Of a stretch of DNA of 64,000 nucleotides, positions 19,644 through 28,782 are shown piece by piece. Below the pieces are notes generated by a model, which was given only the letters and a program-made list of their open reading frames with translations, had not been told where the DNA came from and searched no databases. Position 1 is the stretch's first letter. The number at the start of each line of letters is the position of its first letter. The stretch comes from JAKPAM01 sp047601745 (GTDB lineage Bacteria; Pseudomonadota; Gammaproteobacteria; Burkholderiales; Burkholderiaceae_E): the NCBI GenBank assembly GCA_047601745.1, contig JASGIS010000001.1, positions 496,001 to 560,000 on the forward strand. Reading direction: 5' to 3'. A program made the position numbers and the translations under genes.

Positions 19644-20058
19644 GGGAAGCGGACCGATAGGCCGGATTCTGTGTGCCGGCCGAAACCGGCATGATGGTCA
19701 TTCCTCTAGGCGGCCGGTTACCCGGCTGCTCGAGCCCCCTACCCGCACGCCCCGGCGGACCACCGGTGCGGCGACGGACGAACCGTCGACCGCGCGCGTG
19801 CCTATTTGGAGTTGCTCCGGATGGGGTTTGGCGTGCCGGCCGTGTCGCCACGGCCGCGGTGAGCTCTTACCTCACCGTTTCACCCTTACCTCGACCGTTA
19901 CCGGCCGGGGCGGTCTGCTCTCTGTTCCACTTTCCGTCGCCTTGAGCCTTGCGGCCTGCTGCGCCTGGCCGTTAGCCAGCATCCCGTCCTGTGGAGTCCG
20001 GACCTTCCTCGGATCGGCGCGTCACCGCGCCGCCCCGCGACCATCTGGTCCGCTTCCC
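19644..20058 (-). ncRNA. rnpB: RNase P RNA (bacterial type A)
   Basis: Catalytic RNA of RNase P, which trims tRNA 5' leaders. About 415 nt. The 5' strand of P1 (GGGAAGCGGACC, starting at 20058) pairs with GGTCCGCTTCCC at 19644-19655. The universally conserved GAGGAAGGTCCGGACTCCAC segment is at about 19992-20011, followed by CAGGACGGGATGCTGGC-type CR-I sequence, the GGTAAGGGTGAAACGGTGAG region, and the 3' conserved ACAGAATCCGGCCTAT at 19658-19673. Ends are inferred from P1 pairing and are good to a few bases. Confidence 0.95.
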
Positions 20059-20064
20059 GCCGCC

Positions 20065-20070
20065 ATTGTA
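20065..20070 (-). promoter_or_regulatory. rnpB -10 element
   Basis: TACAAT on the minus strand ends 6 nt before the inferred RNA start at 20058, the expected distance. A clear -35 is not visible; TCGACC at 20090-20095 would need a 19-bp spacer. Confidence 0.6.
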
Positions 20071-20177
20071 GAACGCGGCGCCGTCCCGCGGTCGAGCGCT
20101 CCGTCCATCGGGCCGCCGCGGCACGGTACCGACCAGGTCACTACAGTCGGCGCGTCACCCCCGAACGGCACGCTGCC

Positions 20178-20765
20178 ATGATCCGTCCTCCTTCGCCCGC
20201 ATCCCGCTTCCGCCCTCCGTCGCGACAGCCGGCGCCCTGGTCGCGCGGGCCGCTGGCACGCGCCTGCCGCTGGCTGGCCGGCTGCGCGATCGCCGCGCTG
20301 GCCGCCGCCGCGACGCCGGCCGCCGCCCTCGAGTTCGGCACGCCGCAGGTGCTGTCGCAAAGCGGCCAGCGGCTCAAGATCGAAGTCCCGTACGCGCTGG
20401 CGCGGGGCGAGCGACCGAGCGTCACGCGCTTCAGCGTCCGATCGATCCGCGTCGAGGGCGGCCTGAGCAGCCTGTCGCCGGACGACGTGACGATCGCCGT
20501 ACCGGCCGACGGCCGCTACCTGATCCTGCAATCGCACGACATCGTCGATGCCGGCCGGGTCGCGTTCGAGCTGACGGTGCACGACGAGCGTTCGGCGCCC
20601 GCCCGCTTCGCGCTGGGCATCCCGCCCGGCCGCGCGGCGGCGTCCGGCGACGGCCTGGCAGCCATCGCCTTCCCGGGCACCGATCGCGCCGCGCCGCCGT
20701 CGCGGACCGTCCGCCCGGCCGCTCAGCGGCGACGCCCGGCGCGGAACACCGACGGATCGGCGTAG
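20178..20765 (+). CDS. secreted protein with a FimV-N-like domain
   Basis: A 195-residue protein of unknown role. An Arg-rich N-terminus and hydrophobic segment (LAGCAIAALAAAATPAAA) look like a signal peptide. The next stretch, LEFGTPQVLSQSGQRLKIEVPYAL, resembles the conserved N-terminal periplasmic domain of FimV (LG...VLSALGQPL.AEI), but the LysM domain, Asp-rich region and TPR of full FimV are missing. The tail is Arg/Pro-rich. It is transcribed away from rnpB and its last 43 bp overlap the convergent DUF3025 gene. No clear ribosome site supports the start. Confidence 0.55.
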   Translation: MIRPPSPASRFRPPSRQPAPWSRGPLARACRWLAGCAIAALAAAATPAAALEFGTPQVLSQSGQRLKIEVPYALARGERPSVTRFSVRSIRVEGGLSSLSPDDVTIAVPADGRYLILQSHDIVDAGRVAFELTVHDERSAPARFALGIPPGRAAASGDGLAAIAFPGTDRAAPPSRTVRPAAQRRRPARNTDGSA

Positions 20766-21505
20766 AAACCGGCGTCTTCGTTGGCCGGCCACCATCCGGG
20801 CACGCCGAGCACCGGCAACGGCGTCAGGCAGCCCGGCTGCAGGCGCCCGGCGTCCAGCGTGGCCGCCACCGCGCGGTCGGCGTCCTCGAGCGACGCCGCG
20901 GCCGGCGCCAGCCAGGCCTGCGCGCAGATCGCCTTGTACGGACGCCATAGTTTCAGCAGCAGCGCGTGGCCGACGACGACGGTGCACACACGCTGCCGCC
21001 AAGCCGCGCGGCGCTCGACGAACAGCGAGGCCCAGGCGAAGCCGCGCAGATCGTCGCGGCAGCGCCGATCATCGGTCAGCACCAGCGCCGCGCTTTCGTC
21101 GAACAGCGTCAGCATGTCGCGCAGGCGCCCGCGCGCGCGCCCCGCGGGCCGCTCACCGGCCGGATCGCAGGCCGCCGCGATCGCGTCGGCCTGCAGCGCG
21201 TTCAGCCGCCGCTTGATCGCCGGAAAGCGCAGCCACACCAGCGCGTTGAAGTAATCGTGCCAGGCATCCTGGCCGTGCAGCCGCGTCGGCACGCAACCGG
21301 TCTCGGCGATCGTCGATTCGTACGCGTTGGCCGGCATCGGCCCGGCCGGCTCGAAGCGCAGCCGCAGCCCGCGCGCGTTGCGCAGATCGCGGGCGCTCGC
21401 CAGCGCGTTCAGGCGCGCCAGCCAGCCGGCCCGCGGATCGTCGTCCGGCAGGCCCGCCGCGGCGATCAGCTCGCGGTAAGGGTCGAACCAGCGACCATCC
21501 GCCAT
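20723..21505 (-). CDS. DUF3025 family protein
   Basis: A 260-residue cytoplasmic protein of unknown function. The conserved DUF3025 core is visible as TRLHGQDAWHDYFNALVWLRFP followed by KRRLNALQ (split here at Pro-Ala), then LTLFDESAALVLTDD and the late HALLLKLWRPYKA. The start at 21505 lies 40 bp inside pyrC, so the two are probably translationally coupled, and the 3' end overlaps the opposing FimV-like gene by 43 bp. Typical proteobacterial length. Confidence 0.85.
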   Translation of the reverse strand: MADGRWFDPYRELIAAAGLPDDDPRAGWLARLNALASARDLRNARGLRLRFEPAGPMPANAYESTIAETGCVPTRLHGQDAWHDYFNALVWLRFPAIKRRLNALQADAIAAACDPAGERPAGRARGRLRDMLTLFDESAALVLTDDRRCRDDLRGFAWASLFVERRAAWRQRVCTVVVGHALLLKLWRPYKAICAQAWLAPAAASLEDADRAVAATLDAGRLQPGCLTPLPVLGVPGWWPANEDAGFYADPSVFRAGRRR

Positions 21506-22527
21506 GGCAGCGTCTCGCCTCCCGCCAGCGGCACGATGCGGTCGAGCCCGAACGGCAGGCTCTCCGGGATCGTCCACGTCTCGCGAACGAGCGTGACCGT
21601 GCCTTCGTTGCGCGGCAGCCCGTAGAAATCGGGCCCGCGCTCGCTGGCGAACGCTTCGAGCTGGTCGAGCGCGCCGGCCATCTCGAACGCCGTCGCGTAC
21701 AGCTCGAGTGCGTGCGGCGCCGTGTAGCAGCCGGCGCAGCCGGCGGCGTGCTCCTTCAGGCGTTGCGCGTGCGGCGCGCTGTCGGTGCCGAGAAAGAAGC
21801 GCGGACTGCCGCTGGCCACCGCATCGAGCAGCGCCCGCCGGTGCGTCTCGCGCTTGAGCACCGGCAGGCAGTACCAGTGCGGCCGCACGCCGCCGATGAA
21901 GATCGCGTTGCGGTTGTACAGCAGGTGGTGCGCGGTCACCGTCGCGGCGATCGGCCCTTCGGCCTGCGCGACGTACTGAGCGGCCTCGCGCGTGGTGATG
22001 TGCTCGAAGACGATCCTGAGCTGCGGAAAGTCGCGCCGCAGCGGAATCATCACGTCGTCGATGAACCGCGCCTCGCGGTCGAACAGGTCGACGGCCGGAT
22101 CGGTGACCTCGCCGTGCACCAGCAGCGGCATGCCGACCCGCTGCATCGCCTCGAGCGCCGCCCGCGCGTGGCGCAGGTCGGTCACGCCGGCATCGGAGTT
22201 GGTCGTCGCCCCGGCCGGATACAGCTTGACGGCCTTGACCAGCCCGTCGGCCGCGCCCGCCTCGATCTCGGCGGCGGTGGTCCGATCCGTCAGGTACAAC
22301 GTCATCAGCGGCTCGAAGTCGGACCCCGCCGGCAGCGCGGCGAGGATGCGGTCGCGGTAAGCGCGCGCCTGGGCCGCCGTGGTCACCGGCGGCTTGAGGT
22401 TGGGCATCACGATCGCGCGCTTGAACTGCGCGGCGCTCGCGGCGATCACCGCCTCGAGCGCCTGGCCATCGCGAAGATGCAGATGCCAGTCGTCGGGGCG
22501 GCGCAGGGTCAGGGTCGGCGTGCTCAT
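21466..22527 (-). CDS. pyrC: dihydroorotase PyrC
   Basis: PyrC closes carbamoyl-aspartate to dihydroorotate in pyrimidine synthesis. The 353-residue class II enzyme has the metal-binding DDWHLHLRDG near the N-terminus, MPNLKPPVTT, VKAVKLYPAGATTNSD with the carboxylated Lys, LVHGEVTD, FEHITTREA, and FLGTDSAPH. The ATG at 22527 gives the canonical N-terminus (a longer frame runs into the repeat-rich upstream region). All catalytic residues are present. Confidence 0.97.
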   Translation of the reverse strand: MSTPTLTLRRPDDWHLHLRDGQALEAVIAASAAQFKRAIVMPNLKPPVTTAAQARAYRDRILAALPAGSDFEPLMTLYLTDRTTAAEIEAGAADGLVKAVKLYPAGATTNSDAGVTDLRHARAALEAMQRVGMPLLVHGEVTDPAVDLFDREARFIDDVMIPLRRDFPQLRIVFEHITTREAAQYVAQAEGPIAATVTAHHLLYNRNAIFIGGVRPHWYCLPVLKRETHRRALLDAVASGSPRFFLGTDSAPHAQRLKEHAAGCAGCYTAPHALELYATAFEMAGALDQLEAFASERGPDFYGLPRNEGTVTLVRETWTIPESLPFGLDRIVPLAGGETLPWRMVAGSTLTAS

Positions 22528-22561
22528 CCCGTGATGATAAGGCGAAGTCCGCAACGGACCG

Positions 22562-22634
22562 CCGGCGAACCCGGCGAACCCGGCGGCAGCCAACGCGCCA
22601 CCGCTCCACACCGCCACACCGCCACACCGCTGCG
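22562..22634. repeat. short tandem repeats between the lipoprotein gene and pyrC
   Basis: Two adjacent 9-bp repeats: CCCGGCGAA twice near 22568-22587, and CACACCGCC about three times near 22610-22634. They lie downstream of the stop of the lipoprotein gene at 22688 and upstream of pyrC. The copies are few and imperfect. Confidence 0.6.
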
Positions 22635-22687
22635 CCGGCCAGCCGGCCGAAGCGACGCCGGCGCACGGGCACGTCACCCCGCGTCCA

Positions 22688-24847
22688 TCAGTCGTCGGCC
22701 AGTTGCGGCAGCCCGAGCTTGATGAACAGCGCCTTGGCCGCGACCTCGTTCAGGCGGATCGAATTGCCGCTGACGGGCTTGGTGCGGCTGCCGGCGTACA
22801 CCCTGCCGCCGCGCTCGACGAAGATCCGGTCGTAGCCGAGGCGGCCCAACTGCGCGGGGACGCCCGAGAAGCGCATCACTCGCGAATCGCCGAGCGTCTC
22901 GATCGCATAGCGGCCGCTCGACACCGGATCGCAGTTGCGCGGCGATCCGTTCGACGCGCGGGTCCGGCACGCGTAGAAATCGGCCTTGCCGTCGGCGCCG
23001 AACGCGACCCGCAGGTCCTGGTCGTACGTATAGAACGACGACAGTCGCTCGGTGTACGCGTTGCCGAGCAGCGCGATGCGGACCGTGCTGTTGCCCCACC
23101 ACTCGTTGCGCTCGCCGGATTCGTCGCCGGCCACCGTCCGGGGCGCGTACGCGCACGGCACGCCGCCGCTATGCGCGATCATCTGGTCGAACGACGCGGC
23201 GGCGACGGGCGGCGGAGGATCGTTGGGACAGGTGCCGATCGGGCCGCCGGCCGAAACGTCCATCGACAGCTTCAGCTCGTTGTTCGGATCGGCGGGATCG
23301 TACGCATCCGGGTAGGCGAAGTCGGTGAAGCTCAGGAAGTACAGCTTCGAGCCGGCCGGAAACGCCTCGGTGCCGAGCACGCCCGAGTCCGGGTCCGGTC
23401 CCCAGTTCGCCCACCCGCCGCGGTCCGCGCCGAACGGATCGGGCAGCGGATACGCGCGGATCTCGCGCACGACATCGACCATCTTCTTCCCGCCGATGTC
23501 GCGCACGCCGCGCCTGGACGTCGTCGGGATCGTCTTGCAGTACGTCGACCGCGACACGCCGTCGGCATCGCGAGGCGTCATCGTGTTCTCGAAACCGGCC
23601 GGACAGTTCCACCACCGGGCACCGTCCCAGAACAAATCGTTGCGCGGCCACATGGGATCGCCCCACGTCTGCTCGTCGCCGGCGCCGGTCTTGCGGATCC
23701 GGTTGTCGGTGTACCGCAGCAGGCCGTCGGCATCGGGCACCGCCTGCGCGGCCGTCGTTTCGTTGGCGCGCACGAACCAGTGGTCGACGTCGGCGAACTG
23801 GAACCAGCGCACGTTCCAGCCGACCTCCGGCACGGTCGCGCCGCCGTTCGACGCCGCCTGCGCGATCAGCCTGTTGCCGCCGACGACCGCGGCGACCTTG
23901 TCGACCGACAGGCCCGATTCGCCGACCAGGTCCGCCGCCGCGCTCGCGATCGCCGAAGCCCTCTGGTCGGCCGGCACGTCCAGACGATTGGCCAGCGCAT
24001 CGGCCAGCGACGGCAGCCGGGCCAGCAGCGCCTGCGCGATCAGCGTGTCCAGGTCCTGCCGGGTGATCGTCGAGCCGCTGGTGTCGGTCGTGCCGACGGC
24101 CGGCTGCAGCGCGGCATTCTGCTGCTGGGTGATGACGGCCAGCAGGCGCGCGACGGCGCCCGCCCGGGCCGACCCGGCGTCGCTGCCCGCCGTGAAATCG
24201 GAGAACACCGACTGGCTCAGGCCCAATCCCGACTGCACGAACGACGCCGCCTCGTCGACGCCCAGGCCCGCCGCGTCGACCTGCGCCTGCACCAGCGTGG
24301 TCAGCGGACTGACGACGCTCCCCCGGCTCGCCGGCGCGCGCATCGTGAACGGCTGCGTCACCGGTCCGTGGTCGCGGTCGACCGCATCGGTGCCGACGAC
24401 GGCGACGATCGGATACCGGCCGACGTTGGCGTCCGGCACCTGCAGCGTCGTCGTGCCGTCGTCGCCGGTCGTGCCGGTCGGCTCGCCGGCGTCGCAGCCG
24501 CCGTTCAGGTTCACGTCCACGCAGACCACGGCGTTCTTGATCGGACCGTCGATGACGGTGACCGGCACGGACGTCGTCTTCGGCTGCGGCGTCGCGCCGC
24601 CGTCGACCGGAGGAAGCGCCCCGCTCGCCGCCGGGCCGTCACTGCCGCCGCCCCCCCCGCACGCTGCCAGCATGCCGGCGCAGAACAGCGCCGCGGCCAG
24701 GCCGATCGCCGAACGCGACGCGCACGGCCGATCGGTGCCGGCGCGGGCCGCCACGGCGGCGATCGGTGCACGGCGCGCGGGCGCCGCGCGGACGGGGTGG
24801 AACGTTCGGGAGCGGTCGAGCGAGCCGGGCGATGTCATCTTCTTCAC
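22688..24847 (-). CDS. large outer-membrane lipoprotein of unknown function
   Basis: A 719-residue protein with an extended Arg-rich N-region, a hydrophobic segment and a lipobox LAAC, followed by a run of Gly (GGGGG) as tether. Next come a Val/Thr-rich region with a calcium-loop-like DVNLNGGCDAGE segment (about residues 110-121), then a helical part (about 165-310) and a C-terminal Trp/Asp-rich domain with many Cys. I do not recognise the C-terminal domain. GTG at 24847 or ATG at 24838 may start it. An 8-base C run at 24651-24658 encodes the Gly tether and could slip. It faces the LuxR gene head to head. Confidence 0.7.
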   Translation of the reverse strand: MKKMTSPGSLDRSRTFHPVRAAPARRAPIAAVAARAGTDRPCASRSAIGLAAALFCAGMLAACGGGGGSDGPAASGALPPVDGGATPQPKTTSVPVTVIDGPIKNAVVCVDVNLNGGCDAGEPTGTTGDDGTTTLQVPDANVGRYPIVAVVGTDAVDRDHGPVTQPFTMRAPASRGSVVSPLTTLVQAQVDAAGLGVDEAASFVQSGLGLSQSVFSDFTAGSDAGSARAGAVARLLAVITQQQNAALQPAVGTTDTSGSTITRQDLDTLIAQALLARLPSLADALANRLDVPADQRASAIASAAADLVGESGLSVDKVAAVVGGNRLIAQAASNGGATVPEVGWNVRWFQFADVDHWFVRANETTAAQAVPDADGLLRYTDNRIRKTGAGDEQTWGDPMWPRNDLFWDGARWWNCPAGFENTMTPRDADGVSRSTYCKTIPTTSRRGVRDIGGKKMVDVVREIRAYPLPDPFGADRGGWANWGPDPDSGVLGTEAFPAGSKLYFLSFTDFAYPDAYDPADPNNELKLSMDVSAGGPIGTCPNDPPPPVAAASFDQMIAHSGGVPCAYAPRTVAGDESGERNEWWGNSTVRIALLGNAYTERLSSFYTYDQDLRVAFGADGKADFYACRTRASNGSPRNCDPVSSGRYAIETLGDSRVMRFSGVPAQLGRLGYDRIFVERGGRVYAGSRTKPVSGNSIRLNEVAAKALFIKLGLPQLADD

Positions 24848-25029
24848 TTACCTTTGCACGGGTGGGGGCCAAATGGTCCGGCGACTGTAGGATGCCGGTC
24901 CGGCCGCACGCTTCGCTCGTTCGGGGTAAGTGCGGAAACGCCGCGCGCCGTTCGTCGGAAACTCCGCGCACCGGTCGACGGACGGCGTCGTTATACTGCT
25001 GCGACCCGATCCACCCCACATCCACACTC

Positions 25030-26286
25030 ATGCCAGAGCGCTCCGAGGAGACCGGCGACCCGGCCGGCACGCGGCCCCCGGAATCGACATTCGCCGCGCC
25101 TGGTCACCGGCCCCGTCCCGCCTCGGACGACGACGGCGAGGCCGATTCGCTGCCGGCCTGGATCGATCCGCTGCTGGCCCACCTGTACGACGGCGTGCTG
25201 TCGCCCACGGGTTTCCAGCGTTTCGTCGAGACGCTGGTCGACTGCATGGACTGCAAATCGGCGATCCTGTTCACGACGCACGGCCCGACGCAGGCGCTCA
25301 AGACGATGTGGGTGCACGGCATCGAGGACGTATGGCTGCAGCGCTACGCGCTGGACATCGGCCGCGACGACATCTTCGTGCAGTTGCTGCTGGCGCCGCC
25401 GCGTCCCGGTTTCCTGGCCAGCAACCTCGACCTGCCTCCGGTGGGCATCGATTTCGAGCGGTCGCGGTTCTTCCGCGAGTGGCTGGCGCCCCAGGGCGTG
25501 CGCGCGGCGGCCGGCACGCTGGTCATCGACGAGAACGACTGGATCACGCAACTGGTCCTGCAGCGCAGCGACGCGCAGCCGCCGTTCCGGCCGATCGAGC
25601 TGCACTGGATGGACCGCCTGCTGTCGCACCTGCAGCGCGCGCTGCGGATGCGGCAGCGCCTCGGCGAACTCGAACACGGTCAGAGCCTGCTGGCGGGCGG
25701 ACTCGAGATACCGGCCGCGCCGACGCTGCTGCTCGACGAACAGAACCTCGTGAGCTACGTCAATCAGCGCGCGGCGGCGCTGCTGGCCGAGCCCGATTCG
25801 CCGCTGCGGCTCGATCGCGGCATGCTGGTCGCCCGCGAACGCGACGTCCACCTGCGGCTGCAGTTCGCGATCGGCAACGCGATCCGGATCAGCCGCGGCG
25901 AGGATCTGCCGCTGGACGACGTGCTGCGCCTGCCGCGCAGCGCCCGCGCCGCGCTGTCGCTGCTGATCTCGCCGCTGCGATCGCCGCCGCATGCGCCGGG
26001 CTGGCCGCACGGCGCGGCGCTGGTCTACGTATTCGACCCGGAACGGCTGCCGTCGCTGCCGGCCGACCGCGTACGCCGGATGTTCGGCCTGACGATCGCC
26101 GAGGCGCGATTGGCCGTCGCGCTCTGCCGCGGCGCGACGCTCGACGAGATCGCCGTCGAGCGCGACGTCTCCGCGCACACGATCCGCACGCAGCTCAAGA
26201 GCCTGTTCGGCAAGACCGGCACCAACCGCCAGACCGAGCTCGTGGCGCGCCTGATGGCGAGCCCGGCGTATTTCGTCGACGGCTGA
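25030..26286 (+). CDS. LuxR-type helix-turn-helix transcriptional regulator
   Basis: A 418-residue regulator with a C-terminal LuxR/GerE DNA-binding domain (about residues 350-410, LTIAEARLAVALCRG then VSAHTIRTQLKSLFGKTG). The first 340 residues carry no receiver or autoinducer-domain motif that I recognise; they look like a GAF/PAS-like sensory region found in many Burkholderiales LuxR proteins. The ATG at 25030 is chosen from the promoter: TATACT at 24992-24997 places the start site near 25004, excluding the longer frame. It probably controls one or both neighbouring lipoprotein genes. Confidence 0.8.
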   Translation: MPERSEETGDPAGTRPPESTFAAPGHRPRPASDDDGEADSLPAWIDPLLAHLYDGVLSPTGFQRFVETLVDCMDCKSAILFTTHGPTQALKTMWVHGIEDVWLQRYALDIGRDDIFVQLLLAPPRPGFLASNLDLPPVGIDFERSRFFREWLAPQGVRAAAGTLVIDENDWITQLVLQRSDAQPPFRPIELHWMDRLLSHLQRALRMRQRLGELEHGQSLLAGGLEIPAAPTLLLDEQNLVSYVNQRAAALLAEPDSPLRLDRGMLVARERDVHLRLQFAIGNAIRISRGEDLPLDDVLRLPRSARAALSLLISPLRSPPHAPGWPHGAALVYVFDPERLPSLPADRVRRMFGLTIAEARLAVALCRGATLDEIAVERDVSAHTIRTQLKSLFGKTGTNRQTELVARLMASPAYFVDG

Positions 26287-26312
26287 CGCGGCCCGATCAC
26301 GGATCCGGGCAG

Positions 26313-26383
26313 CCGGATCCGGTAACCGATCCGCTACTCGATCCGTTACCTCGATCCGTTACCCCGGTCCGCTACCCCGATGG
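26313..26383. repeat. degenerate 13-bp tandem repeat after the LuxR gene
   Basis: Four to five units of the form CGATCCGTTACCT: clear copies start at 26327, 26339, 26352 and 26365. They begin about 27 bp after the LuxR stop codon. The 281-bp gap to the next gene otherwise shows nothing. Confidence 0.7.
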
Positions 26384-26567
26384 CGCCCCCCGGCAAGCCG
26401 TTCGCCGCGGGTCCGGCGCCCCTTGCTGCGCTTCCTGTTGCGCCCCATTAGGAGCAGTCGTCGATTTTGCCGATCGGATCGGGGTGTTCGTGCCATCGGT
26501 CACTTGAATCGATCGGCCCGCCGGTATTCTCCCGCCATTCTTTCGATCGCAAGTTCAAGGAGTCCCC

Positions 26568-28673
26568 GTGAGCAAACGGCGCCGTTTCCGTATCCGCAAC
26601 ACTTCCCGACCGATCCTGGCCCTGGTTTCCGCGCTGAGCCTGTCCATCGCCGCCTGCGGCGGCGGAGGCTCGGGGGGAGGAGGAGCAGGCAGCGGCGCCA
26701 GCGGGGGAAACACGGGAAGCGTCGCCGACGGAAGCACCGGGCAGCAGAATCCTAGCGGCGGAGGCACCAGCGGCGGCACTGGCGGCACCGGTGGCAGCAC
26801 TGGCAACACCGGCAGCGCCGGCGGCACGACCGGCGGCGGCACGGACAACGGGCAAGTCGTCACGCCGACGACCCCGAAGATCTTCGCCGGCGTCGTGCGC
26901 AGCGCCGATGCAGCGGTCCCGGCGACGACCGTGGTCTGCGCCGACCGCAATGGCGACCTGGCCTGCGGCAGCGACGAAGAGCAGGCCGTCGTCGATGCCC
27001 AGGGCGCCTTCAGGTTCCAGGCGAACGTCGCCGATGCCTCGGCGACCCCCTCCTGGCCGCTGGTCGCGGTTGTTCCGGTCACGGCCGGCGACGGCCTGGC
27101 CGCCGGCAGCGCCCGCACGCACTACAGCCTCGCGGCGTCCGCCGACGCGACCGTGATCGACGCGATCAGCACCTTGCAATGGGCGGGCGCCCAGGCGCCG
27201 GTCCAGGCGAGCGGCCTCGACCTGCACAGCGCGAGCGACGCCCGCGCCGTGCGCGTGCGCGGCCTGCTGCACCCGGCGCTGGTCCAGACCGTCGCGATGC
27301 TCGGCGACCAGTCCCCGACGACCGCCGAGCCCGAACTGACGCGCACGGCGGCGACCTCGCTCGCCAAGGTCGCGCCCGGCTACGTCGACCCCGGTACCGG
27401 CCTGTTCCTGCGCACGGTGACGGCGCGCACGCTGCGCGCGGAAGCCGTGCAGGAACAGATCGGCGTGGCCGGGGCCTGCACCCACGAGGCGATTCCGACC
27501 TTCGACATCGTCACCGCAGGCAACGCGCCGATCGTCTCGAAGGATAATTACCTGCAAGCGACGCTCACGGTCAGCGGAGCCGGGCTGACGACGACGACTT
27601 ACCCGAAGACCCAGATCCGCGGCCGCGGCAATTCGACCTGGGATCTGGACAAGAAGCCTTACCGGCTCAAGCTCGACAAGGCCGCCGCGCTGCTCGGCCT
27701 GCCGGCCGAGAAGGACTGGGTGCTGCTGGCCAATCACATCGACAAGACCCTGCTGCGCAACGACCTGAGCTTCTGCATGGGCCGGCTGCTGGGCTTCGAC
27801 TTCACGCCGGCCTCGCGCCACGTCGAGGTGACGCTGAACGGCGACTACGTCGGCGTCTACCAGTTGACCGAGCAGATCGAGACCGGTCCCCATCGCGTCG
27901 ACATCGACGAGGACGAGAACCAGACCGACCCGGCGGCGCTGGCCTTCCTGCTCGAGATCGACTGGCGCCGCGACGAGGAGTTCACTTTCCTGTCGGCGCA
28001 CGACAACGTGCCGTACATGGTCAAGACCGACACCACGGCGACCCAGGCGCCGCTGATCGAGAACTACGTGAACAGCCTGGAAACGGCGCTGTACGACAGC
28101 CGCTTGCTCGACGAGAACGACGGCTACGGCCGCTGGCTCGACGCGAGCACGCTGATCGACATGTATCTGGTCAACGAGCTGAGCCGCAATGGCGACGCGT
28201 TCACGGCCAGCGCCTACGCGTGGCGCGCGGGCCAGGGCCTGCTGAAGTTCGGCCCGCTGTGGGACTTCGACATCGCCTACGGCAACGCCAACTACACGAA
28301 TCCGACGACCGGCCTCCTGGTCGACGAAACCGCGCAAGGCTGGTGGGCGAACCAGTTCGGCTACATCCAGCGCCTGCTCGCGGCCGATCCGGATTTCCGC
28401 CGCCACGTCGCCGCGCGCTGGGCGTTCCTGCGCGGACGGCTGGCCGGCCTGCAGACCTTCATCGACGACGGCGCCCAGCACCTGGACGCGGCCCAGGGGC
28501 GCAACTTCTCGCGCTGGCCGATCCTCAACCAGACCATCGCCGTCAACCACGTGATACACGGCGGGACCTACGCGGGAGAGGTCGACTTCCTGCACACCTG
28601 GCTGAACGATCGCGCCACCTGGCTCGACGACGCGTTCCGGGCCGAGGGCTTCCCCGCGCGCCCGGGCAACTGA
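26568..28673 (+). CDS. CotH-kinase-like surface lipoprotein
   Basis: A 701-residue lipoprotein: signal peptide and lipobox SIAAC near residues 20-30, then a Gly/Ser/Thr-rich linker to about residue 95, a SdrD-like/Ig-like segment with a DRNGDLACGSDE loop, and a C-terminal CotH domain from about residue 340. CotH motifs seen are RGRGNSTWDLDKKPYRLKL, LLANHIDKTLLRNDL, GVYQLTEQIE and GPLWDFDIAYGN, where the Asp residues match the metal-binding and catalytic sites of CotH atypical kinases. CotH kinases phosphorylate secreted surface proteins; the target is unknown, but the neighbouring large lipoprotein is one guess. Confidence 0.85.
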   Translation: MSKRRRFRIRNTSRPILALVSALSLSIAACGGGGSGGGGAGSGASGGNTGSVADGSTGQQNPSGGGTSGGTGGTGGSTGNTGSAGGTTGGGTDNGQVVTPTTPKIFAGVVRSADAAVPATTVVCADRNGDLACGSDEEQAVVDAQGAFRFQANVADASATPSWPLVAVVPVTAGDGLAAGSARTHYSLAASADATVIDAISTLQWAGAQAPVQASGLDLHSASDARAVRVRGLLHPALVQTVAMLGDQSPTTAEPELTRTAATSLAKVAPGYVDPGTGLFLRTVTARTLRAEAVQEQIGVAGACTHEAIPTFDIVTAGNAPIVSKDNYLQATLTVSGAGLTTTTYPKTQIRGRGNSTWDLDKKPYRLKLDKAAALLGLPAEKDWVLLANHIDKTLLRNDLSFCMGRLLGFDFTPASRHVEVTLNGDYVGVYQLTEQIETGPHRVDIDEDENQTDPAALAFLLEIDWRRDEEFTFLSAHDNVPYMVKTDTTATQAPLIENYVNSLETALYDSRLLDENDGYGRWLDASTLIDMYLVNELSRNGDAFTASAYAWRAGQGLLKFGPLWDFDIAYGNANYTNPTTGLLVDETAQGWWANQFGYIQRLLAADPDFRRHVAARWAFLRGRLAGLQTFIDDGAQHLDAAQGRNFSRWPILNQTIAVNHVIHGGTYAGEVDFLHTWLNDRATWLDDAFRAEGFPARPGN

Positions 28674-28722
28674 GCCGGCGCGCGGGCGCGGGCGGCAACG
28701 GGGGCGGCATCGGCCTCCCCCC

Positions 28723-28763
28723 GGACGCCGCCGTCATCCTTCATCGAGGGACGAACGGCGTCC
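28723..28763. terminator. inverted repeat between convergent genes
   Basis: GGACGCCG (28723-28730) and CGGCGTCC (28756-28763) form an 8-bp stem with a 25-nt loop between the convergent CotH and Bug genes. There is no U tract, so termination in either direction is only a possibility. Confidence 0.3.
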
Positions 28764-28782
28764 TCCGACGCCCGGTCGGTGC

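Noticed and set aside
21466..21505. The DUF3025/pyrC overlap as a frameshift or a single fused gene.
   Set aside because: Each has a complete family-length product and the overlap is in a different frame.
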